Assembly (NCBI GenBank): GCA_942491555.1
Contig: CALOBN010000001.1
Location: forward strand, 62,001-126,000
DNA: 64,000 nt
Source: Marinihelvus sp942491555
GTDB taxonomy: Bacteria; Pseudomonadota; Gammaproteobacteria; Xanthomonadales; SZUA-36
Direction of reading: 5' to 3'
The notes under the pieces were generated by a model, which did no database searches, was not told the origin of the DNA, and was given only the letters and a program-made list of their open reading frames with translations. Both the position numbers and the translations under genes were made by a program. Shown here in pieces: positions 14,535 through 23,419 of the stretch (position 1 is its first letter; every line of letters begins with the position of its first letter).

Positions 14535-16673
14535 CTACAGACGACTGCCAATCTGGAAGACGAGCAGGGCACCGAGATAGGCGACGCCGGTCATGTATGT
14601 CCAGGCAAAAATGGGCCAGCGCCAGGTGTTCGTTTCCCGGCGAATTACGGCGACGGTCGCCGCGCATTGCAGGCACCAGGCGTAAAACACCATCAGGCCC
14701 AGCACCATGGGCAGGGTAAAAACCAATCTGCCGTCCGGCCAGGTGGCTGCGCGCAGACTGGCGGCCAGGCTTTTTTCGTCTGCCTCCGAGCCAACGGCGT
14801 AGAGCGTGCCCAGGACGGCGACCACGACCTCGCGGGCAGGAAAGCCGGCTATCACAGCGGATGAGACTTTCCAGTCCCAGCCCAGGGGCCGGAAGACCGG
14901 CTCAATCTCCTTGCCGATCCGGCCCAGCGCGGATTGCTCCAGCTGAGCGGCCGCGAGCTGATTCTCCGGGCTGAGTGTGCTCTGGGTAACCGGTACGAAG
15001 TCATCGGTGCTCATGCGCGGAAAATACGCCAGGCCCCAGACAATGATCGCCACGGTGAAAATCACGGTACCGGCACGTTTCAGGAAGATGCGCGTCCTGT
15101 CCCACAGCTTAAGCAGGACGGTTTGCAGGTTTGGCTTGCGAAAGTCAGGCAGTGCCATTGCGAACGGAGGTTTGGGCCCGCGCAGGGCGGTGCGTTTGAT
15201 GATCAGGGCGGTTACCAGGCCGCCAAGAATACCAAGCAGGTACAGCCCGAACAGCACCAGCCCCTGCAGATTGAACCAGCCGATAGAGTTGGCCGGCACA
15301 AAGGCCGCGATGAGCAACGCATAAATGGGCAGCCGGGCCGAGCAGGTCATGAAAGGCGCGGCGAGAATGGTGGCGATACGATCACGCCGGTCCGGAATGA
15401 CGCGGGTGGCCATGATTGACGGCACCGCGCAGGCAAAACTGGACAGCATCGGTATGACGGACTGACCGGACAGGCCTACCTTGCGCATGGCTTTGTCCAT
15501 GAGAAAGGCAGCGCGCGCCAGGTAACCAGTGTCTTCCAGCACAATGATGAACAGGAACAGGATGAGGATTTGCGGCAGGAAGATCACCACGCTTCCCACG
15601 CCGGCAATCACTCCGTCCGCCAGGAAGCTGCTCAGCATCCCGCCACCCGTGAGCCTGCGGACTGCATCGGCCAGCGCCACGCTGCTCCCGTCAATCAAGT
15701 CCATTAACGGCGTCGCCCAGGAAAATACGGCCTGGAAGACGAGTATCAGGGTCATAAAAAACATCGCGGTAGCCGGCCAGGGACGGTCCAGGAACGCCAG
15801 GAGCCCTGCGCCCAGCCGCTTGACGACGGGTGCCTGCTGTTGCGCCTCGTCGACGACGCCGCGAGCCCAGCGGTAGCGTGCACGCGCTTCCTGGGCTTGA
15901 GGGAGGTCATTCCCGAACAAGGCCAGACGGGCTGCCTCGATGCGGGCGGTACCCAGCAGCGTTGCCAGTTTTTGCCCTTCAGCGCTTTGCGGGTACATCA
16001 GGCCCTGGATGACATCGATCCGGCTGAGCTGCCCGTCACTCTCCCGCACCATGGATTCCGCGGTTTCACTCAGTTCCGGCCAGGAAGCGGGCAGGAAGGG
16101 CGGTGTTTGATCCGGCAGCCGGCTAAGGGCCTCGCGCAAGGTGTCGATGCCTTGCCCGCTGGTGGTGGCTACCGGACATACCGGTACGCCGCCCAGGGCG
16201 CTGCTGAGAACCTCCGGATCTATGACAATGCCTTGTGCCAGTGCGGCATCAACCATGGTCAGGGCGACCAGGGTGGGACGTTGTAATTCGAGCAACTGTT
16301 CCAGCAGGTAGAGACCCTGGTACAGATGGGTGGCATCTATGACCACCAGCAGCCCGTCAGGTTGAGGTTGACCTTCAAGCCGCCCGAGAATGGCTTCTAC
16401 GGCGATGCGCTCATCAGTCGACTGACCGCTCAACGAATAGATGCCGGGCAGGTCTTCAAGCGCCATGGCCGTATCGCCCACCTGCATGACACCGGTGTGG
16501 CGTTCCACGGTAACGCCGGGAAAGTTGCCGGTTGTCTGGCGCAGTCCCGTCAGGCGGTTGAACAAGGTGCTTTTGCCGGCGTTGGGCGTACCGATTATCG
16601 CGATGTGGGAACGGGCTTTGCGGCGGATTCCGATACGCTCAATATCAACGCCAACAACCTTTGGTTCACTCAC
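14535..16673 (-). CDS. feoB: Ferrous iron transport protein B (FeoB)
   Basis: FeoB is the inner-membrane Fe(II) permease with a cytosolic G domain. The product has 712 residues (E. coli 773). G1 is GTPNAGKST (28-36), the G2 Thr lies in FPGVT, and G3 is DLPG (74-77). Two Gate-like repeats and about eight to ten membrane segments follow (for instance MLSSFACAVPSIMATR and YAWCLQCAATVAVIRRET). G4 reads TMVD (139-142) instead of the usual NxxD, an unusual change. It overlaps feoA by eight bases. No feoC is seen. Confidence 0.95.
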   Translation of the reverse strand: MSEPKVVGVDIERIGIRRKARSHIAIIGTPNAGKSTLFNRLTGLRQTTGNFPGVTVERHTGVMQVGDTAMALEDLPGIYSLSGQSTDERIAVEAILGRLEGQPQPDGLLVVIDATHLYQGLYLLEQLLELQRPTLVALTMVDAALAQGIVIDPEVLSSALGGVPVCPVATTSGQGIDTLREALSRLPDQTPPFLPASWPELSETAESMVRESDGQLSRIDVIQGLMYPQSAEGQKLATLLGTARIEAARLALFGNDLPQAQEARARYRWARGVVDEAQQQAPVVKRLGAGLLAFLDRPWPATAMFFMTLILVFQAVFSWATPLMDLIDGSSVALADAVRRLTGGGMLSSFLADGVIAGVGSVVIFLPQILILFLFIIVLEDTGYLARAAFLMDKAMRKVGLSGQSVIPMLSSFACAVPSIMATRVIPDRRDRIATILAAPFMTCSARLPIYALLIAAFVPANSIGWFNLQGLVLFGLYLLGILGGLVTALIIKRTALRGPKPPFAMALPDFRKPNLQTVLLKLWDRTRIFLKRAGTVIFTVAIIVWGLAYFPRMSTDDFVPVTQSTLSPENQLAAAQLEQSALGRIGKEIEPVFRPLGWDWKVSSAVIAGFPAREVVVAVLGTLYAVGSEADEKSLAASLRAATWPDGRLVFTLPMVLGLMVFYAWCLQCAATVAVIRRETNTWRWPIFAWTYMTGVAYLGALLVFQIGSRL

Positions 16674-16902
16674 GGGGCTGACTCAATTCCACCTGGAAAA
16701 AGCGCGCCTGTTCAAGACGCAAGGAGACGGCCGCACCCATGACGTCAACCTCTATCGGATCGCCACCGATTGCTGCCTGAACGAAACGCACCGGCGTGCC
16801 TTCAACCAGCCCGAGAATCATCAGGCGCAGGACTCCCGCACCGTTGCTGTCGACGGCGAGAATTCTTGCGGGTTGACCTGCTTGCAGTTCAGCGAGCGTC
16901 AT
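16666..16902 (-). CDS. feoA: Ferrous iron transport protein A (FeoA)
   Basis: FeoA is a small SH3-like cytosolic protein required for FeoB function. The product has 78 residues, the usual size. Visible marks are MTLAELQAGQPARI, a GLVEGTPVRFVQAAIGGDPIEVDVMGAAVSLR core and the final ARFFQVEL. It is the first gene of the feoAB pair, and a Fur-like box lies 44 bases upstream of its start. Confidence 0.93.
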   Translation of the reverse strand: MTLAELQAGQPARILAVDSNGAGVLRLMILGLVEGTPVRFVQAAIGGDPIEVDVMGAAVSLRLEQARFFQVELSQPRE

Positions 16903-16945
16903 AAATGCCTCAAAGCCCGGGACGAATGACGACCAGGCATCAATT

Positions 16946-16964
16946 GATAGTGATTCTCATTTAA
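16946..16964 (-). promoter_or_regulatory. Fur box upstream of feoAB
   Basis: The sequence GATAGTGATTCTCATTTAA agrees with the 19-base Fur consensus GATAATGATAATCATTATC at 13 positions, including the core TGAT and TCATT halves. It is the only such site seen in the 258 bases between feoA and dsbB. Repression of feoAB by Fe(II)-Fur is established in many gammaproteobacteria; here it is inferred from the site. Confidence 0.7.
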
Positions 16965-17089
16965 TTGTATCTCTCCCGACGTCATGGTGACAGTCTGGCG
17001 TGTCATTCCCGGCCTTGATTTGTCACCATTGACCCCGCATCATCAACACAGAACATAGCATCCATTTGACGGTCCAATAATCAATCCAG

Positions 17090-17116
17090 CTGCGCCCGGA
17101 CCCTGTTCGGGCGCAG
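17090..17116 (+). other. Hairpin in the dsbB leader
   Basis: CTGCGCCCG and CGGGCGCAG form a perfect nine-base stem around a nine-base loop, 45 bases before the dsbB start. The T-containing sequence behind it (GTTTGCCCTTTT) is not a continuous tract, so a terminator or attenuator is possible but weak. Nothing else definite is seen in the feoA-dsbB gap apart from the Fur box. Confidence 0.4.
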
Positions 17117-17160
17117 GTTTGCCCTTTTCAACACGCCAGGTAAAAACGAAACGGAATTTC

Positions 17161-17679
17161 ATGTTTGACAGACTCTCACTCAGAACCTGGTACATCCTCG
17201 TGTTTTTGGCCTGCGTTGGCCTGATGGCTTATGCCCTGTATGCCCAGCACAAGATGTTTCTGGACCCATGCCCGCTGTGTATTTTCCAGCGCGTCGCATT
17301 TATCTGGATTGGTGCGTGGGCACTGCTCGCGGCCATCCACAATCCGGTCAGCCGCGGCGGGCGCTGGTTTTACGGTATTGTCGTAGACCTGGGGTGCACG
17401 GCAGGTGCATTAATTGCCTGGCGTCATATCACGCTGCAGAATCTGCCGCCGGACCAGGTTCCCGATTGCGGTCCCGGGCTGTCCTACATGATGGATACCA
17501 TGCCGTTTATGGACGCCATGAGCGCAGTGTTGACCGGTGACGGCAGCTGCGCTGACATTCAATGGAATTTCCTGGGTCTTAGCATGCCCGGGTGGACCCT
17601 GGTCTGGTACCTTGGTATCGGCTTCATTACTTTATTGCTGCTCGCAATCAAAACCCGTACGTCGGGGAACCAATTATGA
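17161..17679 (+). CDS. dsbB: Disulfide bond formation protein DsbB
   Basis: DsbB is an inner-membrane quinone reductase that re-oxidises periplasmic DsbA. The product has 172 residues with four membrane segments. The first periplasmic loop holds the redox pair CPLC (DPCPLCIFQR); the second loop holds two further Cys (in PDCGPGLSYMMD and GDGSCADIQWNFLG), which are the second redox pair. The ATG at MFDRLSLRTWYI gives the usual short cytosolic start. The TGA overlaps the next gene as ATGA. Confidence 0.94.
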   Translation: MFDRLSLRTWYILVFLACVGLMAYALYAQHKMFLDPCPLCIFQRVAFIWIGAWALLAAIHNPVSRGGRWFYGIVVDLGCTAGALIAWRHITLQNLPPDQVPDCGPGLSYMMDTMPFMDAMSAVLTGDGSCADIQWNFLGLSMPGWTLVWYLGIGFITLLLLAIKTRTSGNQL

Positions 17680-19052
17680 AATCCAACGACTTTCTGAAGG
17701 TGGCAAAGGCTGAACAGGACGACTGGCTGCCGGATAGCTGGCAGTCTTTTGAAGCGGCCCAGCAGGCGACGTACCCGGACCAGGCGGCTTTGCAGAAAGC
17801 CCTGCAACGTCTGGCACAGTTACCCCCCCTGGTAACCTCCTGGGAGGTACTGGCACTCAAACAGCAAATTGCCGAGGCGCAACGTGGAGAGCGTTTCCTG
17901 CTGCAGGGCGGAGACTGCGCGGAGAACTTTGCCGAGTGTTCCTCGGAAGTCATCACCAATCGACTGAAAGTACTGCTCCAGATGAGCCTTATCCTGGTGC
18001 ATGGTCTGCAAATGCCCGTGGTCCGTATTGGCCGCTTCGCCGGGCAATATGCGAAGCCCCGTTCCTCGGATACGGAAACCCGCGACGGCGTGACCTTGCC
18101 CAGCTATCGCGGTGATATCGTCAATTCACCGGAATTTACCCCGGAGTCACGCATCCCGGATCCGGATCGTCTTTTGCAGGCCCACTCATTGTCGTCGCTG
18201 ACCATGAACTTTACGCGCGCGCTCGTCGATGGCGGTTTTGCCGACCTGCACCACCCCGAATACTGGGACCTGGGTTGGGTTGAGCATTCGCCGCTGGCGG
18301 TGGAGTTTCATCGCCTGGCAGAAAGCATCGGCCGTTCCGTCAATTTTATGGAGACCATTTCCGGGCAGGCGGCAGGCAGCCTCAAGCGCGTGGACTTCTA
18401 CACGTCTCACGAGGCGCTGCATCTTAACTATGAGCAGGCGCTAACGCGTAAGGTGCCCCGTCAGGAAGGCTGGTTCAACCTGTCCACCCATTTCCCCTGG
18501 ATCGGTATGCGAACCGCCTCCATGAACGATGCACATGTTGAATACATGCGCGGCATCCGCAACCCGATGGGTTTGAAGGTTGGTCCCTCGGTACAGCCGC
18601 AGGCGCTTCTCGACCTGATTAATGTTCTGAACCCGGAGCGGGAAGAGGGAAGGCTGGTGCTGATCCACCGCATGGGGGCCAGTCATATTGAAGAAAAGTT
18701 ACCCAGGCTGATTCGGGCGGTGCAGGATTCCGGATCTCCGGTGTTGTGGATTTCCGATGCCATGCATGGCAATACCGAATCCACGGCCGAGGGCATCAAG
18801 ACCCGCCGTTTCCGCAATATCATGAAAGAGATGGAGCTGGCTTTTGAGGTGCACCGCGCCAACGGCTCACGCCTGGGCGGCGTGCACCTGGAGTTAACCG
18901 GCGAAAACGTCACGGAGTGCACCGGCGGTGCCCGCGACCTGCTCGATACTGATCTCAGCCGCGCCTACAAATCGACCGTTGATCCGAGGTTGAACTACGA
19001 ACAGGCACTTGAGTTGGCCATGTTGATCGTGCGTAAGCACAACCAACCCTGA
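17676..19052 (+). CDS. aroG: Class II 3-deoxy-7-phosphoheptulonate (DAHP) synthase
   Basis: This enzyme condenses phosphoenolpyruvate and erythrose 4-phosphate, the first step of the shikimate pathway. The product has 458 residues, the class II (AroA_II) size. Visible motifs are GGDCAENF (metal ligand Cys81), RIGRFAGQYAKPRSS, MNFTRALVDGGFADLHHPEYWDL and THFPWIGMRTAS. The metal-binding His364 lies in SDAMHGNT, where most class II enzymes read CDPMHGNT. The start is the ATG overlapping the dsbB stop; no aro gene is adjacent. Confidence 0.93.
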   Translation: MKSNDFLKVAKAEQDDWLPDSWQSFEAAQQATYPDQAALQKALQRLAQLPPLVTSWEVLALKQQIAEAQRGERFLLQGGDCAENFAECSSEVITNRLKVLLQMSLILVHGLQMPVVRIGRFAGQYAKPRSSDTETRDGVTLPSYRGDIVNSPEFTPESRIPDPDRLLQAHSLSSLTMNFTRALVDGGFADLHHPEYWDLGWVEHSPLAVEFHRLAESIGRSVNFMETISGQAAGSLKRVDFYTSHEALHLNYEQALTRKVPRQEGWFNLSTHFPWIGMRTASMNDAHVEYMRGIRNPMGLKVGPSVQPQALLDLINVLNPEREEGRLVLIHRMGASHIEEKLPRLIRAVQDSGSPVLWISDAMHGNTESTAEGIKTRRFRNIMKEMELAFEVHRANGSRLGGVHLELTGENVTECTGGARDLLDTDLSRAYKSTVDPRLNYEQALELAMLIVRKHNQP

Positions 19053-19095
19053 TCTTCCCGGTCGGCAGAGCCACCGCCGGTACGGACGCCTGGGT

Positions 19096-19112
19096 GCGGG
19101 CTTTGAGCCCGC
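19096..19112. other. Hairpin between convergent aroG and typA
   Basis: GCGGGCT-TTG-AGCCCGC is a perfect seven-base stem with a three-base loop in the 92-base gap between two converging genes. It lacks a T tract on either strand, so it is at most a weak or rho-assisted end point. Confidence 0.35.
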
Positions 19113-19144
19113 CTGAAATCGCTCAGGGAAGGCAGCAAATGCCG

Positions 19145-20986
19145 TTACTCGGCCGCTTTCTTGGCCGTGCGTTCCGCTACCCTTCGTTCGTGTTCCTTCA
19201 GGTACAGCTTGCGGATGCGGATGCCTTCCGGGGTTACTTCGACCAACTCGTCGTCTTCAATAAACTCCAGCGCCTGTTCCAGGGTCATTTCCTGTTGCGC
19301 AGACAGCACGGTTGCCTCGTCCTTCATCACGGTGCGAATATTGGTCAGCTGCTTGGCTTTGAGCGGGTTGACGGTCAGGTCGTTGCCGCGGTTATGCAGT
19401 CCGATCACCTGGCCCTCGTAGATGTCTTCGCCGCCCTTGATGATCAGGCGGCCACGCTCCTGCAGGCTGAACAGGGCGTATGCGACTGATTTGCCTGTGC
19501 CGTTGGAGATGAGTACGCCATTGTTACGGGTACTGATGGGCGCCGGGTTGTGGTCACCGTAGTGATCAAAGACGTGGAACAACAGGCCGGTACCGGCGGT
19601 TAACGTCTTGAATTCAGACTGGAAACCGATCAGGCCCCGGGCCGGGATCAGGTAGTCCAGACGGACCCTGCCACGACCATCCGGTTGCATGTCCTGCAGC
19701 ACGCCGCGGCGTTCACCGATGCGCTCCATAACCGCGCCCTGGTAGTCTGAGGCCAGGTCAACCACCAGGCTTTCGTAGGGTTCCTGGAGCTTGCCATCCA
19801 CCTCGTGCAGAATCACTTCGGGGCGCGAAATGGCCAACTCATAGCCTTCCCGGCGCATGGTTTCGATCAGGATGGACAGGTGCAGTTCGCCCCGGCCGGA
19901 AACGCGGAATTGATCCGGATCGGCCATCTCTTCGATACGCAGTGCCACGTTGTGACTGGCCTCGCGCAGCAGGCGTTCGCGAATCTGGCGGCTGGTCAGA
20001 AACTTGCCTTCTTTACCGGCAAAGGGTGAATTATTGACCCGGAAGGTCATGCTGATGGTGGGTTCGTCCACGGTCAGCGCGGGCAGGGCTTCCGGCGCTT
20101 CCCGGTCGCAAAGCGTATCGGAGATGCGCAAGCCCTCCACACCGGTGATGGCAATAATATCGCCGGCCTTGGCTTGCGGAACCTCCACCCGGTCCAGCCC
20201 GTGAAAGCCGAGGACCTGGAGAATCTTGCCATTGCGCTGGTTGCCGTCCCGGTCAATCACGGCGATGCGCTGGTTGGTTGCGACCGTACCGCGTTGTACA
20301 CGACCGATTCCAATGACCCCGACATAGGTGTTGTAGGCCAGGGTGGTAATGCGCATCTGGAAGGGTCCGTCCTCATCCACCTTGGGCGGCGAGACTTCCT
20401 TGACGATGGTCTTGAACAGGGGCTGCATATCGCCTTCGCGGACGGAATCTTCCAGGCCGGCATAGCCGCGCAACGCGGAGGCGTATACCACCGGAAAATC
20501 CAGTTGCTCGTCGGTCGCACCGAGGCGGTCGAACAGTTCGAAAGTCTGATCCAGTACCCAGTCCGGACGTGCGCCATCGCGATCAACCTTGTTGATCACC
20601 ACGATCGGCTTAAAGCCCATTTCAAAGGCTTTCTGGGTAACAAAGCGGGTCTGGGGCATGGGACCGTCCACCGCGTCCACCAGCAGCAGTACCGAGTCCA
20701 CCATGCTGAGAATACGCTCTACCTCACCACCGAAGTCAGCATGGCCGGGGGTGTCCACAATGTTGATGTGGTACTCCTGATCACCGTCTTTCCAGCGAAT
20801 TGCCGTGTTTTTCGACAAAATCGTGATGCCGCGTTCTTTTTCCAGCTCATTGGAGTCCATGACACGGTCAGGCGTGTCTGCCCGTTCACCGAGAGTGCCG
20901 GATTGCTGCAGGAGCTGGTCAACCAGCGTGGTTTTGCCGTGGTCGACGTGGGCGATGATGGCAATGTTACGAATTTTTTCAATCAT
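19145..20986 (-). CDS. typA: Ribosome-binding GTPase TypA/BipA
   Basis: TypA is a translational GTPase that binds the ribosome at the EF-G site and helps in 50S assembly and growth under stress. The product has 613 residues (E. coli 607). It starts MIEKIRNIAIIAHVDHGKTTLVDQLL, with the P-loop in HVDHGKTT, then RGITILSKNTA, DTPGHADFGGEVERIL and NKVDRDGARP. Elongation-factor domains and the TypA-specific C terminus follow. An upstream in-frame extension to 21064 was not used because it is unlike the family N terminus. Confidence 0.96.
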   Translation of the reverse strand: MIEKIRNIAIIAHVDHGKTTLVDQLLQQSGTLGERADTPDRVMDSNELEKERGITILSKNTAIRWKDGDQEYHINIVDTPGHADFGGEVERILSMVDSVLLLVDAVDGPMPQTRFVTQKAFEMGFKPIVVINKVDRDGARPDWVLDQTFELFDRLGATDEQLDFPVVYASALRGYAGLEDSVREGDMQPLFKTIVKEVSPPKVDEDGPFQMRITTLAYNTYVGVIGIGRVQRGTVATNQRIAVIDRDGNQRNGKILQVLGFHGLDRVEVPQAKAGDIIAITGVEGLRISDTLCDREAPEALPALTVDEPTISMTFRVNNSPFAGKEGKFLTSRQIRERLLREASHNVALRIEEMADPDQFRVSGRGELHLSILIETMRREGYELAISRPEVILHEVDGKLQEPYESLVVDLASDYQGAVMERIGERRGVLQDMQPDGRGRVRLDYLIPARGLIGFQSEFKTLTAGTGLLFHVFDHYGDHNPAPISTRNNGVLISNGTGKSVAYALFSLQERGRLIIKGGEDIYEGQVIGLHNRGNDLTVNPLKAKQLTNIRTVMKDEATVLSAQQEMTLEQALEFIEDDELVEVTPEGIRIRKLYLKEHERRVAERTAKKAAE

Positions 20987-21079
20987 GGAAGGCAGAGCCG
21001 GAAAAAGGTCGCGCATTCTAACGTTTTTATGCCGTAATAGCAGCCCTTGGCGCAGGATGGCCAAAGAATGGACTGATAA

Positions 21080-22216
21080 TCAGGGTATGGTTCTAAAGCC
21101 CAGCGACCGTAAAGTAACCCCGGTCTGGTTATCCGCGACGGACACTGCCAGGCGATTAAACTCGTGTCGCGGCGCATGCGCGCGCCGCAGTGCATCGAAA
21201 CTGGCGGCACCATCGAGCCGCGCCGAGCGCATTCGTGCATCATCCTGCGCCACGTGCGTGGCGCGGATAATCGTGTCATCAAGTGCTGCGCCTAAACGGA
21301 TGTCCCCACTCGCGGGCTGAGGAATCGCTGCTGGCTGGTCGTCGGCCACGCCAGTGCGCTCAAGGCCTGGGGACTGACCACGCCAGGCCATAAAGGCTGC
21401 AAAGATCATATCTGTACCGCGACGTTTGCCCTCAACACTGGAGCCGGCAACGTGGGGTGTGGCAACGGTTGTGGCGGCCAGCAGCACGGGATTGACGCAT
21501 GGCTCTGCGGGCCACACGTCCAGGGCCGCATACAGGCGGCCGGCAGACAATTCATCCATCAGTGCGCCTTCCTGTACCACCCCACCGCGCGAGGCATTGA
21601 TCAGCAGGGCGCCCGTTCTCATCTGCGCCAGGGTGCTGCTGTTGAGCATGTGATGGGTAGGGTGGGCGCCGCCTCGCTGCAGGGGAACGTGCAGGCTGAT
21701 GATATCGGCCTGCAGCGCCTCAGCCAGGGTGAGGCTTTGCAGCTGACCGCTCTCTTCCAGGGGCGGGTCGCAAACCAAGACCGCAACGCCCAGTGAGTCG
21801 AGCAGTTTGTGCAGCCGGCTGCCTACATTGCCGTGTCCGACGATGGCGACCTTTTGATCGGCCGCCTGTTTACCGAGACGCTGCATGGCCAGCAGCAACA
21901 TGCCAAGCGTGTACTGGGCGGCTGCATCGGCATTGCACCCGGGTGCGCTGGCCCAGGCAATCCCCGCCTGGTCCAGCCACCGGGTGTCCAGGTGATCGGT
22001 GCCGATGGTCGCGGTGCCAACGAAACGCACTTGGCTGCCTCTCAGCAGTGAAGCGTCCACGGTTGTGACCGAACGCACCAGCAGGACTTCCGCATCACCC
22101 AGGTCGGCCCGGGTCAAAGAGCGACCGTCAAAAGACACCAGGTTTCCCTGCCGGCCAAAGGTCTCTTCCAGACCGCTCATGTTGTTGTCAGCGAGGATTT
22201 GCATGCCGTATTTCAC
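21080..22216 (-). CDS. pdxB: Erythronate-4-phosphate dehydrogenase
   Basis: PdxB oxidises 4-phosphoerythronate in the DXP-dependent route to pyridoxal phosphate. The product has 378 residues. It shows FVGTATIGTDHLD, SAPGCNADAAAQYTLGM, the NAD-binding VAIVGHGNVGSRL, and the catalytic Arg (NASRGGVVQ), Glu (LDVWPAEP) and His (TPHVAGSS) of D-2-hydroxyacid dehydrogenases. A C-terminal PdxB dimerisation domain follows. It lies upstream of typA on the same strand with a 93-base gap and is divergent from mdh. Confidence 0.94.
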   Translation of the reverse strand: MKYGMQILADNNMSGLEETFGRQGNLVSFDGRSLTRADLGDAEVLLVRSVTTVDASLLRGSQVRFVGTATIGTDHLDTRWLDQAGIAWASAPGCNADAAAQYTLGMLLLAMQRLGKQAADQKVAIVGHGNVGSRLHKLLDSLGVAVLVCDPPLEESGQLQSLTLAEALQADIISLHVPLQRGGAHPTHHMLNSSTLAQMRTGALLINASRGGVVQEGALMDELSAGRLYAALDVWPAEPCVNPVLLAATTVATPHVAGSSVEGKRRGTDMIFAAFMAWRGQSPGLERTGVADDQPAAIPQPASGDIRLGAALDDTIIRATHVAQDDARMRSARLDGAASFDALRRAHAPRHEFNRLAVSVADNQTGVTLRSLGFRTIP

Positions 22217-22429
22217 GCCGGATTTTCCGAAATTTTAATAATTTGAATGCGAAATCAGGGCTTATGATCCAGCTGCACCCAAGATTCTGCTGCGAATCGG
22301 TTACAATAGTACAGCTAAGTTACGTGTTATTTATTGAGCTATTTTTTGATTGGCTGGCCGCCGCAGAACGACCCTGGTACATCATCCTGAAGGTCGCGCC
22401 GGAACCCGCTGTATTCCAAGGAGCAATTA
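22217..22429. promoter_or_regulatory. Divergent pdxB / mdh promoter region
   Basis: This 213-base AT-richer gap separates two diverging genes and must hold both promoters. A -10-like TACAAT lies at 22302-22307 facing mdh, but no good -35 stands at the right distance. The mdh start has a strong AAGGAG site. No operator could be recognised. Confidence 0.4.
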
Positions 22430-23407
22430 ATGAAACAACCCGTCCGTGTCGCTATTACCGGGGCTGCCGGCCAGATTGGCTACCAACTCTGCTTCCGCAT
22501 CGCTGCAGGCGATATGCTGGGTAAAGACCAGCCGGTCATTCTCCAGCTTCTGGAAATCACCCCCGCTCTGGGCGCCCTGCAAGGCGTGGCAATGGAGTTG
22601 AAGGATGCAGCCTTCCCGTTGCTTGATGATGTCGTCGTTACCGATGATGCCAATGTGGCCTTTCAGGACACTGATTTTGCTTTGCTCGTTGGCGCCAGAC
22701 CCCGCGGACCGGGCATGGAGCGTGGCGACTTGCTCACCGAGAACGGCAAGATTTTTGGCCCGCAGGGTAAAGCGCTCAATGATCACGCCAGCCGTGATGT
22801 GAAGGTGCTGGTGGTCGGCAATCCGGCCAATACCAATGCCCTGATCGCACGGGCCGCAGCGCCGGATCTGAATCCGCGTAACTTCACCGCGATGACCCGC
22901 CTGGATCACAACCGGGCGCTGGCGCAAATGTCCGAGAAGACCGGTAAACACCATCGCGAGATTCAAAAAATGATTATCTGGGGCAATCACTCTGCCACGC
23001 AGTACCCGGATATCCGGTTTACTGCAACGCAGGATGGTGGCCTGGCGGCTGATGTTGCGCAGGACTGGTACCGGGATACCTTTATTCCTACGGTGCAGCA
23101 GCGTGGCGCGGCGATCATCAAGGCCCGTGGTGCCTCCAGCGCGGCCTCGGCAGCCTCGGCGGCGATCGACCATATGCGCAGCTGGGCACTGGGTACCCCT
23201 GATGGTGACTGGGTGTCCATGGCCGTGCCGTCCACCGGCGCTTATGGCATTGAACCCGGAATTATCTACTCCTATCCCTGTACCTGCGTGGATGGTGATT
23301 ACACCATCGTTGAAGGACTGGAAATTGACGCGTTCAGCCGGGAAAAGATGGATGCCACGGAGGCGGAGCTTCGCGAAGAACGTGCCGCTGTTGCGCACCT
23401 GCTCTGA
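22430..23407 (+). CDS. mdh: NAD-dependent malate dehydrogenase
   Basis: It oxidises malate to oxaloacetate in the TCA cycle. The product has 325 residues and is of the longer, cytosolic-type family rather than the E. coli 312-residue type. Marks are the Rossmann loop VAITGAAGQIGYQLCFRI, substrate-binding GARPRGPGMERGDLL, VVGNPANTNALIA, RLDHNRALAQ and the catalytic His in WGNHSATQYPD. It is the first gene of mdh-prpB-prpC, 12 bases before prpB, so one transcript is likely. Confidence 0.95.
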   Translation: MKQPVRVAITGAAGQIGYQLCFRIAAGDMLGKDQPVILQLLEITPALGALQGVAMELKDAAFPLLDDVVVTDDANVAFQDTDFALLVGARPRGPGMERGDLLTENGKIFGPQGKALNDHASRDVKVLVVGNPANTNALIARAAAPDLNPRNFTAMTRLDHNRALAQMSEKTGKHHREIQKMIIWGNHSATQYPDIRFTATQDGGLAADVAQDWYRDTFIPTVQQRGAAIIKARGASSAASAASAAIDHMRSWALGTPDGDWVSMAVPSTGAYGIEPGIIYSYPCTCVDGDYTIVEGLEIDAFSREKMDATEAELREERAAVAHLL

Positions 23408-23419
23408 GCGGAGAGAGAT

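Noticed and set aside
19096..19112. Full intrinsic terminator between aroG and typA
   Set aside because: The hairpin lacks a T tract on both strands, so I list it only as a hairpin.
20174..21037. Plus-strand open frame of 287 codons opposite typA
   Set aside because: TypA is unmistakable on the other strand; this frame lacks domains or a credible ribosome site.
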